The position numbers were made by a program, and so were the translations under genes. From NCBI GenBank assembly GCA_031365665.1, contig JANLYO010000195.1, positions 1 through 64,000 on the forward strand: DNA of 64,000 nt, given 5' to 3'. The stretch comes from JANYCG01 sp031365665. GTDB taxonomy: Bacteria; Pseudomonadota; Gammaproteobacteria; Burkholderiales; Burkholderiaceae_C. Shown here one piece after another: positions 40,613 to 49,486 of this stretch (its first letter is position 1; each line of letters opens with the position of its first letter). A model generated the notes under the pieces. That model was not told the origin of the DNA, ran no database searches, and was given only the letters and a program-made list of their open reading frames with translations.

Positions 40613-41101
40613 ATGGAACTCAAGCTCAACGGCAAGGCTGTCCAGCTCGATGCCGACTCCAACATGCCACTTTTGTGGGCGCTCAGAGACGAGCTCAAAC
40701 TCACCGGCACCAAGTTCGGCTGCGGCATCGCCGCTTGCGGCGCATGTACGGTGCATCTGGACGGGCAGGCCGTGCGCTCCTGCGTGACGCCGCTGTCGTC
40801 TGTTGCGGGCAAAAGCATCCGCACCATCGAGTCCCTGGGCAGCGCCGACAAGCCCCACCCCTTGCAGGCGGCGTGGGTGGCCGAGCAGGTGCCGCAGTGC
40901 GGTTATTGCCAAAGCGGCATGTTGATGGCGGCCGCCGCGCTCTTGGAGAAAAACCCCCAACCCAGCGATGCCGACATCGACGCGGCGATCACCAACATCT
41001 GCCGCTGTGGCACCTACCAGCGCGTGCGCAAAGCCATTCACCGGGCGGCGGGCAAGCCTGTAGCCGCCGTCACCATCACGTCTCGGGGAGCCGCAGCATG
41101 A
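40613..41101 (+). CDS. (2Fe-2S)-binding small subunit of a molybdenum hydroxylase (IorA-like)
   Basis: A 162-residue protein. The plant-ferredoxin-type cluster is GCGIAACGACTVHL and the second cluster is CGYCQSGMLM with CRCGTYQRVRKAI, the standard xanthine-oxidase-family layout. It passes electrons from the molybdenum centre. AGGAGCGCC before ATG 40613 is the ribosome-binding site. The ATGA overlap with the large-subunit gene shows coupling. The role resembles isoquinoline 1-oxidoreductase-type enzymes. Confidence 0.9.
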   Translation: MELKLNGKAVQLDADSNMPLLWALRDELKLTGTKFGCGIAACGACTVHLDGQAVRSCVTPLSSVAGKSIRTIESLGSADKPHPLQAAWVAEQVPQCGYCQSGMLMAAAALLEKNPQPSDADIDAAITNICRCGTYQRVRKAIHRAAGKPVAAVTITSRGAAA

Positions 41102-43368
41102 AGCGCCGTACCTGGATTTTGGGCGGCATGGGCGCTTTGGGCGCTTTAGTCGTCGGTTGGGGGGTGATGCCGATGCGCTCGCGTCTGGGCAAACCGGAGC
41201 ACATGTTGCCACCTACGCAGGGCGAGGTGGCGCTCAACGGCTGGATCAAGATCGCACCGGACGGCAGCGTGGCGTTGGCGATGGCGCGCGCTGAAATGGG
41301 CCAGGGCGTCCACACGGCTTTGGCGATGTTGGTGGCCGAGGAGCTTGATGTGCCTTTGACGCGTGTCCGCCTGGAGCAGGCCGGGCCAGACTCGATCTAC
41401 GGCAACGTGATGGCGATGCGTTCGGCGCTGTTTTTCCATCCGATGGACATGCAGGGCGAGGTGCTGCCCGCCAAGATCCGCGTGACCCATTGGCTGCTGG
41501 ACAAAACCGTGCGCGAGCTGGGTTTGAACCTCACTGGCGGCTCCAGCAGCGTCTCGGATGCCTGGGATCACCTGCGCATGGCAGCGGCCCTGGCGCGCGC
41601 CAGCTTGCTGGCTGCTGCTGCCGAGGCCTGGAAAGTGCCGGTGGCAGAGATCAAGGTCGTCGAAGGCGTGATCCAGCATGCCTCGGGCAAAAGGGGCCAC
41701 TACGGCGAGTTTGGCAAGGGCGCGCTCACGCAGATTGTCAAAGACGTCAAACCCAAAGACCGCAAGGATTGGAAACTGATCGGCAGCGCCGCGCTGCGCA
41801 CCGACGTTCCGGGCAAAGTAGACGGCAGCGCCCGCTTCGGCCTCGATGCAAGGCCCGAAGGAGTGGTGTTTGCCACGGTGCGCCAGTCGCCCATGTTGGG
41901 CGGCTCTTTGGGCAACCTGGATGTCAAGGCGGCCATGGCGATCCCGGGTGTCGAACGTGTTGTGGCCTTGCAGGCCTACGCGGGCAGCAGCGCCGGTTTT
42001 GCAGTGGTCGGCAAGACCACTTGGCATGCCTTGCAGGGCGCCGCTGCCGTCGAAGCCACGTGGAAACAGCGGCCCCTGGGCGCACTCAACAGCAAAGACA
42101 TCCAGGCGCAACTCAGCCAGGCTGCCCAGGCCGAGGATGGCTTCAGCTTCTACGAAAAAGGCGATTTGAAATCCGCGCTGGCCAAAGCCAGCCGCGTGTT
42201 GGAAGCGACTTACACCGCGCCATTCCTGGCCCATGCCACGATGGAACCGATGAACTGCACGGCCCAGGTCAAAGACGGCCAGGTGACGATCTGGACCGGC
42301 ACGCAGGTGCCCGACTTGGCCCGCGCAGCTGCGGCTCAGGTGGCAGGCGTGCCGATTGAAAAAGTCAGCTTGCACGCACTGCTCCTGGGAGGCGGTTTTG
42401 GCCGCCGATTGGAGGTCGATTACGTCGCGCAAGCCGTGCGTGTGGCCATGGATTGCGGCGGCCGCCCGGTGCAATTGGTCTGGTCGCGCGAAGAAGACAC
42501 CATGCATGACATGTACCGGCCCATGTTGGTGGCGCACCTGAAGGCCTCGGTGGATGTGCCAGGTGGTTTCAGCGCCCTGTCGATCAAATCGGCGGGCGAT
42601 GCGATCACCCCGCGCTTCATGGAGCGCGTGCTGCCGGCCCTGGCGGGGCCAGTCGATACACCCGACAAAACCGCTGCCGAGGGCCTCTTCAATTTGCCCT
42701 ACGGTTTTGCCCACCAGCACATGGCGCATGTGGCCACACGCATGGGCGTGCCGATTGGCAACTGGCGCTCGGTCGGGCATTCACACAACGCCTTCATCTC
42801 GGAGAGTTTCGTCGACGAGATCGCGCATGAGACGAAGCAAGACCCGCTGGCCCTGCGCCGCGCCTTGCTCAAAGACGCGCCGCGTTATCTGGCGGTGCTG
42901 AACCTGGCCGCTGAAAAAGCCAAATGGGGCAGCGCCTTGCCCTCGGGGCGCGCGCGCGGCATCGCCTTGCAGGAGTCGTTTGGGTCCATCGTCGCCGAAG
43001 TGGCCGAGGTGTCGATGCAAGACGGCAAGCCGCGCGTGCACCGCGTGGTGTGTGCGATTGATTGCGGCACCGTGGTCAACCCGAACATCGTGGCGCAGCA
43101 GATGGAAAGCGCCGTCATCTACGGTTTGACGGCCGCCTTGTACGGCAAGATCGACATCGTCGATGGCGTGGTGCAGCAGACCAACTTCAACAACTATGAG
43201 ATGGTGAGACTCGCCGATGCACCGGTGGTTGAAACCCACATCTTGCCCAGCACCGGCCACCCCACCGGTGTGGGTGAGCCGGGCCTGCCGCCCTTGGCCC
43301 CCGCCGTGGCGAACGCCTTGTTTGCATTGACTGGCAAACGCCACCGCAGTTTGCCGCTGGTGGCTTGA
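41098..43368 (+). CDS. Molybdopterin-binding large subunit of an isoquinoline oxidoreductase-like enzyme (IorB-like)
   Basis: A 756-residue molybdenum hydroxylase subunit. KRRTWILGG and a hydrophobic stretch at the start form a Tat-like signal or anchor, so the enzyme is probably periplasmic. Molybdopterin-binding stretches MARAEMGQGVHTALAMLVAEEL, LLGGGFGRRLEVDY, and GVGEPGLPPLAPAVANA with the catalytic Glu are visible. It would hydroxylate an N-heterocycle or oxidise an aldehyde. No cytochrome partner gene is present in the operon. Confidence 0.88.
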   Translation: MKRRTWILGGMGALGALVVGWGVMPMRSRLGKPEHMLPPTQGEVALNGWIKIAPDGSVALAMARAEMGQGVHTALAMLVAEELDVPLTRVRLEQAGPDSIYGNVMAMRSALFFHPMDMQGEVLPAKIRVTHWLLDKTVRELGLNLTGGSSSVSDAWDHLRMAAALARASLLAAAAEAWKVPVAEIKVVEGVIQHASGKRGHYGEFGKGALTQIVKDVKPKDRKDWKLIGSAALRTDVPGKVDGSARFGLDARPEGVVFATVRQSPMLGGSLGNLDVKAAMAIPGVERVVALQAYAGSSAGFAVVGKTTWHALQGAAAVEATWKQRPLGALNSKDIQAQLSQAAQAEDGFSFYEKGDLKSALAKASRVLEATYTAPFLAHATMEPMNCTAQVKDGQVTIWTGTQVPDLARAAAAQVAGVPIEKVSLHALLLGGGFGRRLEVDYVAQAVRVAMDCGGRPVQLVWSREEDTMHDMYRPMLVAHLKASVDVPGGFSALSIKSAGDAITPRFMERVLPALAGPVDTPDKTAAEGLFNLPYGFAHQHMAHVATRMGVPIGNWRSVGHSHNAFISESFVDEIAHETKQDPLALRRALLKDAPRYLAVLNLAAEKAKWGSALPSGRARGIALQESFGSIVAEVAEVSMQDGKPRVHRVVCAIDCGTVVNPNIVAQQMESAVIYGLTAALYGKIDIVDGVVQQTNFNNYEMVRLADAPVVETHILPSTGHPTGVGEPGLPPLAPAVANALFALTGKRHRSLPLVA

Positions 43369-44030
43369 TGGCCGGGCGACGCGCTCGCAGCGCCCTGGCC
43401 AAAGACGAGCGGCGTGCCAACCTGGTCGCCGCAGCCACCCGCCTGTTTGCAAACGCTGACTTCAGCGCCATCACGATTGCCCGTGTTGCCGAGGAGGCAG
43501 GCGTGGCCAAAGGCACGGCCTACCTGTATTTCGCGAACAAGGAGACCTTGTTTCTGGAGCTGATGCGGGCCGAGTTCAATGCCTGGCTAGAGACGTTTTT
43601 GCAGAGCGTGAAGCGTCAACGCTCGGCCTCGCTGGTGGTGCAGTTGCCGAAAATTGTGGCCAAAAGTTTTGCCGGCCGCCCGCACATCCGGCGCTTGATG
43701 GTGCTGCAACACACCGTGCTGGAGGCCAACCTGGGCGACGTTGCCGCCCGCGACTTCAAACTGCAAATGCGGGCGCTGATGGATCAGGTGGCGGCCGCCA
43801 TCGTGCCCAAAATTCCCGGCTGGCGCAGGGCGGACGCCCAGGTGTTCATCATGCAGACCATCGCGCTGGTCATCAGCGTGACCCAGCTTTCAGAGCCGCC
43901 GCCGGTAATCGCCCGCGTGTTGGCCTCAGACGACCGCCTCAAGCCGATGCGCATCGCTTTCGAGCCCTTTCTGGCCTTGACTTTGGCGGCGTTGTTGCGC
44001 GGCAGTTTGCGCCAGGCGAAAAGCGCTTAG
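43368..44030 (+). CDS. TetR/AcrR-family transcriptional regulator
   Basis: A 220-residue regulator. LVAAATRLFANADFSAITIARVAEEAGVAKGTAYLYFANKETLF, split over residues 20-62, is the TetR helix-turn-helix with the typical GTxYxYFxxK end. The C-terminal domain is a ligand-binding helical bundle. The start overlaps the preceding stop codon (TGATG), so it is the third gene of the operon. A matching operator is seen at 40521-40543. Confidence 0.9.
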   Translation: MAGRRARSALAKDERRANLVAAATRLFANADFSAITIARVAEEAGVAKGTAYLYFANKETLFLELMRAEFNAWLETFLQSVKRQRSASLVVQLPKIVAKSFAGRPHIRRLMVLQHTVLEANLGDVAARDFKLQMRALMDQVAAAIVPKIPGWRRADAQVFIMQTIALVISVTQLSEPPPVIARVLASDDRLKPMRIAFEPFLALTLAALLRGSLRQAKSA

Positions 44031-45304
44031 TTCGGTTGTGCTGCAAGGGCTTCATCCAGCACTTCCACCCAATGCCGCACCGGAGTGGCCGTGCCGCTTT
44101 GCAGGTGGGTGATGCAGCCGATGTTGGCGCTGATGATCTCCTCGGCCTGGGTGTCGGCCAGGTGGCCCAGTTTGCGGTCGCGCAACTGGTAGGCCAAGTC
44201 GGCTTGCAGCACCGAATAGGTGCCCGCCGAGCCGCAACACAGGTGCGGCTCGTTGAAAATCGGTTTGACATCAAACCCGAGCCGCGCGAAGTGGGTTTCA
44301 ACCCCGCCTTTGAGTTGCTGCCCGTGTTGCAACGTGCAGGGCGGGTGAAAAGCGAGGGACTTGCCCACGGACTTTCCTGCTGATCCCAACTTGGCCTGCA
44401 GTTGCCCCGCCAGTGCATCCGCCAGCTCGGGCAGCCATTCGCTCAGGTCTTTAGTCAAGGCGCTGATACGTTGGGCTTTGGCGGCGTAAAGCGGGTCATC
44501 CTTCAATACGTGGCCGTAGTCTTTGACCATCACGCCGCAGCCTGAGGCGTTCATCAGAATGGCCTCGACCTTGCCTTCACCGTTGGAACCTGCCCCGTCC
44601 AAATAAGGCCACCAAGCGTCGATATTGGCACGCATCTGTATCTTGCCTCCGTCGTGGTCGTTCAGGTGGAATTTGACGGCACCGCAGCAAGTGGCGCTCT
44701 GGGCCACCACGCTTTGTATGCCCGCCGCATCCAGCACCCGTACGGTGGCGCTGTCGATGTTGGGCATCATTGACGGCTGCACGCAGCCTTTGAGCAGCAG
44801 CACTTTGCGCTTGTGGGTGCGCGTGGGCCAGGCACCGGGGGCCTGCCGGGGCGGCACTTTGTTTTTGAGCGACTCGGGCATCAAGCCGCGCACCATTTGC
44901 CCGAGCTTCATCGCGGGCGCGAACAGCGGCGAGGTCATGCCTTCTTTCAAGGCCCAGCGCAGCGCCTGTTCACCGGCGGGGCGCGGCACTTTGGCATCGA
45001 CCAGCTTGCGGCCAATGTCCACCAGATGACCGTAATCGACGCCGCTGGGGCAAGTGCTTTCGCAGTTGCGGCAGGTCAGACAGCGGTCCAGGTGCAACTG
45101 GGTTTTACGGGTGGGCGTTTCGCCTTCGAGCACCTGCTTCATGAGGTAAATGCGGCCGCGCGGGCCGTCCAGCTCGTCACCCAGAAGTTGGTAGGTCGGG
45201 CAGGTCGCGGTGCAGAAGCCGCAGTGAACACACTTGCGCAGAATCGCCTCGGCGGTTTGGCCGTCTGCCGTGTTTTGGTATTCAGGCGCGAGATGGGTTT
45301 GCAT
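44027..45304 (-). CDS. glcF: Glycolate oxidase iron-sulfur subunit GlcF
   Basis: A 425-residue protein. Two 4Fe-4S ferredoxin motifs, CVHCGFCTATCPTY and CLTCRNCESTCPSGV, are followed by two CCG-type domains (ATCCGAVKFHL and HLCCGSAGTYS), as in GlcF. It transfers electrons from glycolate oxidation to the respiratory chain. The gene follows glcE by 26 bp. It ends convergent to and overlapping the regulator gene by a few bases. The partner flavoprotein GlcD is not in this operon segment. Confidence 0.92.
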   Translation of the reverse strand: MQTHLAPEYQNTADGQTAEAILRKCVHCGFCTATCPTYQLLGDELDGPRGRIYLMKQVLEGETPTRKTQLHLDRCLTCRNCESTCPSGVDYGHLVDIGRKLVDAKVPRPAGEQALRWALKEGMTSPLFAPAMKLGQMVRGLMPESLKNKVPPRQAPGAWPTRTHKRKVLLLKGCVQPSMMPNIDSATVRVLDAAGIQSVVAQSATCCGAVKFHLNDHDGGKIQMRANIDAWWPYLDGAGSNGEGKVEAILMNASGCGVMVKDYGHVLKDDPLYAAKAQRISALTKDLSEWLPELADALAGQLQAKLGSAGKSVGKSLAFHPPCTLQHGQQLKGGVETHFARLGFDVKPIFNEPHLCCGSAGTYSVLQADLAYQLRDRKLGHLADTQAEEIISANIGCITHLQSGTATPVRHWVEVLDEALAAQPN

Positions 45305-45330
45305 GGCGATGGGGCGATTCTGGATTTGGC

Positions 45331-46536
45331 TTAAAAAGCGGCGTACAGACGCTGGCGGTTGAAGACGCCGTGCGGGTCGAATTCGGTTTTGAGCCTTTGT
45401 GCAATCTGTAAATTTATATTTGACACATCAATACCAAAGTTTTTTTGATAGTTAGGCCTCGTATCTTCTGAATAGTTTGTAATAAATAACGAAGTATTTT
45501 TGATTGTATTTTTATCTATATTTGTTATAAAATCTATTTCAGACGATGGTATTTTGACCCACCGCAAGGCCCCATGCCACTCCATGAGTTGCGGCCATGG
45601 CAGCGCCAGCACCGGTGTGGTTTGCGCCACACTCATGCGCCACACAGCAAAGTCCTGTTGCGGCGCGGCGCTGAAAAATGGCAGCTTCAAGTCGCGGCAC
45701 TGCTGCCATTCGATGGCGGCCTGGGTGTTGTCCATCACCTGGCCACCCAACGTGCCGGTCATCGTTTGAATGGCCGCCTGCACAGCCGCTTTGGCGCCGC
45801 GCAAACGCAGATGCAGCCGGCCCGGACCCGTGGGCGCGCGGGCGTCAAGCGCCTGCCAGCGGCTCGCATTGAGTGGCAGGGGCTGGCCGCCCCAGAGGTT
45901 GAGTTGCCGCAGCGCGGTGGCCTGGTCCATCTGAAACACCAGCGTGGCTTCGGCGGGCGACACGGGCAAGACCTTGAGCGATACCTCGGTGATCAGCCCC
46001 AGCGTGCCCATGGCGCCCACCATCAGGCGCGACACGTCATAACCCGCCACGTTTTTCATCACCGTGCCGCCAAAACGCAGCAACTCGGCGCGGCCATTGA
46101 GCAGTTCGAGCCCCAGCACGTAGTCGCGCACGCCGCCCACGCTGGCCCGTGCAGGGCCTGCCAGCCCGGCGGCCACCATGCCGCCGATGGTCGCCGTCTG
46201 GTTGCCAAAATGGGGCGGCTCGAAGGGAAGGCACTGGCCTTTTTCAGCCAGCGCCGCTTCCAGCTCGGCCAGAGGTGTGCCGGCGCGCACCGTCACCACG
46301 AGTTCGCTGGGCTCGTAATTGACGATGCCACGCAAGGGCGTCGTGTCCAGCAAATCGCCTTGTCTTGCGTGAAGCTGGCGCAAGCCGGAGGGCACGTAAA
46401 AATCTTTGCTGCCGCCGCCGCGTATCCGCAACGATGTTTGGTTGGCAGCGGCGCTTTTCACCTGATCGGTGATGCGCTGCAGCGCGGCGCTGTACGCGCC
46501 GGGAGCGCCTGAAGATTTATCGGCGTTGTCAGGCAC
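45331..46536 (-). CDS. glcE: Glycolate oxidase FAD-binding subunit GlcE
   Basis: A 401-residue FAD-linked oxidase with the PCMH-type fold: LRIRGGGSKDFY, FGNQTATIGGMVAAGLAGPARASVGGVRDYVLG, and NVAGYDVSRLMVGAMGTLG. The start is GTG 46536, 5 bp after the SMP-30 gene. A central-to-C-terminal stretch of about 54 codons (45396-45556) is extremely AT-rich, coding mostly N, K, I, S, T, although length and the ends (NTSLFIT, FDPHGVFNRQRLY) keep GlcE character. The patch contains a repeat-like block. Function is likely retained but needs proof. Confidence 0.85.
   Translation of the reverse strand: MPDNADKSSGAPGAYSAALQRITDQVKSAAANQTSLRIRGGGSKDFYVPSGLRQLHARQGDLLDTTPLRGIVNYEPSELVVTVRAGTPLAELEAALAEKGQCLPFEPPHFGNQTATIGGMVAAGLAGPARASVGGVRDYVLGLELLNGRAELLRFGGTVMKNVAGYDVSRLMVGAMGTLGLITEVSLKVLPVSPAEATLVFQMDQATALRQLNLWGGQPLPLNASRWQALDARAPTGPGRLHLRLRGAKAAVQAAIQTMTGTLGGQVMDNTQAAIEWQQCRDLKLPFFSAAPQQDFAVWRMSVAQTTPVLALPWPQLMEWHGALRWVKIPSSEIDFITNIDKNTIKNTSLFITNYSEDTRPNYQKNFGIDVSNINLQIAQRLKTEFDPHGVFNRQRLYAAF
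45396..45556. repeat. AT-rich patch with TAGCAAACTAT-like repeat inside glcE
   Basis: On the coding strand the stretch CAAACTATTCAGAAGATACG continues AGGCCTAAC. About 23 of 29 bases match the intergenic repeat at 22202-22230, read in the same orientation. The surrounding ~160 bp has strikingly low GC compared with the rest of glcE, and the reading frame is open throughout. Confidence 0.6.
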
Positions 46537-46541
46537 GGTGC

Positions 46542-47453
46542 TCAGTCCTGGAAAAAATTCACGGGCAGCCCCGGTACGTCCACCCGCATGGAAAACACGC
46601 AGCCGGACTGCGGCAGTGCCTTCAGTTCGTCAGCGGGACGGCCCTGGCGGGCGGAGGTGAGGTAGAGGGTTTTCAAATCATCACCGCCAAAACACGGCAT
46701 GGTGGGGCATTGGGCGGGCACTTCAAAATTCGCCAGCACCTGGCCTTGTGGGCTCAATTGCAGCACCTGGCCGCCTTCGTACATCGCGACCCAGTAGTTG
46801 CCCGCTGCATCCACTGAAGCGCCATCGGGCCGTCCCGCGTAACCCGGCTGACCAGGCAACCAGCAGATGGGTTTCTCGGGAAATTGGGCAAACACCCGCT
46901 CGCGGCGCATCAGATTGGCATCGGCGTCCCAGTCCCAGGCGCGAATCGTCGCAGTGGTGGTGTCGCCCCAGTACAGAGTTTGATGGTCAGGCGACCAGGC
47001 CAAGCCGTTGGCGATGGTGGCCCCGCCTGCCATGCGCTGGGCCACCGCCGTACCGGATCGGCAATCCAGCGCAAACAGCTCGGCGGCGGGGGTGGTGCGT
47101 GGCTCAAACATGGTGCCCGCCCAGAATCGCCCGTGCACATCGGCTTTGCCGTCGTTGAAGCGGGTGCTAGCCGGATCATGGGCAAAACGATGCAGCAAGC
47201 GAAGTGGGCCGCCCCAAGTGGCGGCGCGGTAAACGCCGTCGCGCAGCGCAATGACCAAGCCGCCAGTGGCCGCGGGCGCGATGCAGCCGGGCTCGCTGGG
47301 CATCACCCAAGTTTCAACCTCGCCCATGAAGACGTTGCAGCGCAAAATCTTTTTGCCTGCAATATCGACCCAATACAAGCTCTGCTCGTGCGGATGCCAA
47401 AAAGGCGACTCGCCCAGCTCGCTGGGGGCGGGCGCAACGACAGTCCAGCTCAT
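46542..47453 (-). CDS. SMP-30/gluconolactonase/LRE family protein
   Basis: A 303-residue six-bladed beta-propeller. LGESPFWHPHEQSLYWVDI holds the first metal ligand (Glu), FNDGKADVHGRFWAGTM and ATIANGLAWSPDHQTLYWGDT the Asn/Asp ligands, and RPDGASVDAAGNYWVA the last. It hydrolyses lactones of sugar acids with a divalent metal. It probably heads the transcript that continues into glcE and glcF. An aldose epimerase lies upstream, so a sugar-acid link is plausible. Confidence 0.88.
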   Translation of the reverse strand: MSWTVVAPAPSELGESPFWHPHEQSLYWVDIAGKKILRCNVFMGEVETWVMPSEPGCIAPAATGGLVIALRDGVYRAATWGGPLRLLHRFAHDPASTRFNDGKADVHGRFWAGTMFEPRTTPAAELFALDCRSGTAVAQRMAGGATIANGLAWSPDHQTLYWGDTTTATIRAWDWDADANLMRRERVFAQFPEKPICWLPGQPGYAGRPDGASVDAAGNYWVAMYEGGQVLQLSPQGQVLANFEVPAQCPTMPCFGGDDLKTLYLTSARQGRPADELKALPQSGCVFSMRVDVPGLPVNFFQD

Positions 47454-47484
47454 CGCGGTGCCACCTGCCGTACGTTGTTTTGCG

Positions 47485-48351
47485 TCACGAAGCGGCGTCC
47501 ACGCGGATCGTCATTTCAGCCGACATCGACTCAGCCGGCTGCAGCACCTGCACGCCCAGGGCCCCGGCGCTGGCCACGCCGCGCGCCATCAGGTTGAGCG
47601 CGTTGTTGACGTGACTGACCGGCTCGATGGCGATGTGGCCCAGCGTTGCGTTGGTGCAGACCACCAGGCTGGCCAGCGCGCTGCTGACACGGGTGTGGAA
47701 CAACTCGTCGCGCAGATGCAATTCGCCGCTCCAGCCGTCGAAGCAGTGGTCCACGTCCAGCAGGGCGGCTTCCACGTCCATGCCCTGCGTGGGCGTGCGC
47801 GCCGTGGGCAGTTTGGCCGCGTCCATCTCCCACCGGCCAGCCGCCTTGAAGCTGATGCGGCTTTGTCGGCGCTTGACAAACCAGGGGTGCCAGCCCAGGC
47901 CCACCGGCGTTGCGGCTTTGGACTGGTTGGTGATGCTCAGCGTCAACTCCAGCTCGTTGCCGGTAAGCCGAAAGGCCTGCGAGGTGTCAAAGGCAAAAGG
48001 CCAGGCGGCGTCGGGCTTGTGCTCGTAGGACAAGATGGCAAAGTTATCGCTCGCCTCCAGCACCTCCCAGGGCCGCTGCCAACCCACACCGTGGATGGCG
48101 TGCGGCTCGTTGCCGAAATTCTTGACCAGCGGGTGGCTGGTGCCGTTCCACGTCAGCGTGGCGTGGCCGATGCGGTTGGAAAACGGCACCAGCGGGTAGC
48201 TGCCGGATTCACGCGCCGAAGCCAGCGGCTTGCCAATTGAGGAGCGCAGAACGGGCACATCGCCCATCCACAGGCCTGCGATGCAGGCGCCCAGGTCGGG
48301 TTCGATGTCGCAGCGGAATTGGCCTTGGGTGAGCGTGATGCGGGTGGTCAT
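47485..48351 (-). CDS. Aldose 1-epimerase family protein
   Basis: A 288-residue galactose-mutarotase-fold protein. LVPFSNRIGHATL, EPHAIHGVGWQRPWEVL with a catalytic His, PVGLGWHPWF with the second His, and the C-terminal Glu region AIEPVSHVNN are visible. It interconverts alpha and beta anomers of a sugar. The ATG at 48351 begins the fold (MTTRITLTQGQF). It is 31 bp upstream of the SMP-30 gene, on the same strand. Confidence 0.87.
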   Translation of the reverse strand: MTTRITLTQGQFRCDIEPDLGACIAGLWMGDVPVLRSSIGKPLASARESGSYPLVPFSNRIGHATLTWNGTSHPLVKNFGNEPHAIHGVGWQRPWEVLEASDNFAILSYEHKPDAAWPFAFDTSQAFRLTGNELELTLSITNQSKAATPVGLGWHPWFVKRRQSRISFKAAGRWEMDAAKLPTARTPTQGMDVEAALLDVDHCFDGWSGELHLRDELFHTRVSSALASLVVCTNATLGHIAIEPVSHVNNALNLMARGVASAGALGVQVLQPAESMSAEMTIRVDAAS

Positions 48352-48643
48352 GTGGGCGTTGGTCTCCTCTGCGTGATTGTGCCTTGCCCACAGAAGCTTG
48401 TGCCGCTGCCCACCCAGCACGGCGACAACCAGGTTGGCGGGTTTTAATTCAGGGTGTCTTGCCGTTCGGCCGCGTTGCGTAATCGGAGATACTTTGTCCC
48501 GTTTCGGGGCCAATGGTTGCGCCATGCAAAGGTTTGCTTTCCTTGCTACCTGCCCACATGGGGAATAGCCGCGTTGAGGGTGCCATCGATCAAGGGATCC
48601 TGAAGCGATAACGTCTGGTACTTCAGTCCGAAGAAAGGCCACC

Positions 48644-49429
48644 ATGAATGAAAAGCCGCAATACAGCACCTGGATACGCGTGAACAAGATCGTCACCTTC
48701 TGGGCGCTGGCGATCGCTTTTTTTGCGATGGGGCTGGCTTCCTTTGTGGAGATTTGGTTCCTGATTGCGTTCGTGCCAGGCTTGCTCTTCGCCTACATCG
48801 CCATGACCGTCACGCTGATCCACCTGCGGTTTTCGAAAACCGGCGGTGACTACCAGAACAGGATCCATGACCTGCTTCTGTCGCACAGGAGCGTCACGGG
48901 CGAAACGGTCGACATCGGTTGCGGCAACGGAAGCCTGACCATCAAGTCAGCCCGTGGTGACGGGGCATCGCATCATGTTGGCATGGATTTCTGGGGAAGC
49001 AACTGGGAATATTCACTGGAACAATGCCAGATGAACGCAAGACTTGAAGGTGTCGGCAACGTCGAGTTCCTCAAAGGCACAGCTGCAAAGACCGTATTCA
49101 CCGATGGCAGGTTTTCGTGCGCTCTGTCCTGCCTGACGTTTCACGAGGTGCAGGACGAGTCGAACAAGTTGAATGTGGTGAAGGAAGCGCTTCGCATACT
49201 GAAACCGGGTGGCTGCTACGTATTTTTGGACCTTTTTGATGACATCCAACACTATCCGGGTATGAACGAGGTCCGATCAACCGTCGAACACTGCGCATGC
49301 ACGATCACGGTGGACAAGCCCCTGTCTGAATTGATGCCCTTGCCCTATCCGCTCAACGGAAAGAAGGCGCTGCGGTTTGCGCGCTTGCTGTGCGGAACCA
49401 AGCGCAGCGCGTTGGCAACTGCCAATTAA
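48644..49429 (+). CDS. Class I SAM-dependent methyltransferase with N-terminal membrane helices
   Basis: A 261-residue protein. Two membrane segments (residues 18-38 and 42-60) precede a Rossmann methyltransferase domain: VDIGCGNGSLTI is motif I, SCLTFHEVQDE motif IV and EALRILKPGGCYVFLDLF the post-IV region. The catalytic part would lie on the cytoplasmic face of the membrane. The substrate is unknown. Codon use and GC are lower than in neighbours, suggesting acquisition by transfer. About 290 bp of spacer upstream contains only a promoter-like region. It is convergent with amtB, with a terminator between. Confidence 0.82.
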   Translation: MNEKPQYSTWIRVNKIVTFWALAIAFFAMGLASFVEIWFLIAFVPGLLFAYIAMTVTLIHLRFSKTGGDYQNRIHDLLLSHRSVTGETVDIGCGNGSLTIKSARGDGASHHVGMDFWGSNWEYSLEQCQMNARLEGVGNVEFLKGTAAKTVFTDGRFSCALSCLTFHEVQDESNKLNVVKEALRILKPGGCYVFLDLFDDIQHYPGMNEVRSTVEHCACTITVDKPLSELMPLPYPLNGKKALRFARLLCGTKRSALATAN

Positions 49430-49460
49430 AAAGCCCCCGACAGCCAAAGCCATCGGGGGC
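49428..49460 (-). terminator. Intrinsic terminator between the methyltransferase and amtB
   Basis: GCCCCCGA (49433-49440) and TCGGGGGC (49453-49460) form an 8-bp GC stem with a 12-base loop. On the minus strand the stem is followed by TTTTTAATTG, a good U-tract for ending the torF-glnK-amtB transcript. Because A/T also follows on the plus side, it may work in both directions. Confidence 0.88.
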
Positions 49461-49486
49461 AATTCAATTAGCGAAACTGCGGGAGA

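Noticed and set aside
41146..42780. 544-codon minus-strand frame opposite the molybdenum hydroxylase gene
   Set aside because: It mirrors a gene with complete family motifs; no ribosome-binding site or domain is seen.
45396..45556. Possible diversity-generating retroelement variable region in glcE
   Set aside because: The low-GC patch is not confined to adenine-specific substitutions against a template, and no reverse transcriptase or template repeat is present in the window.
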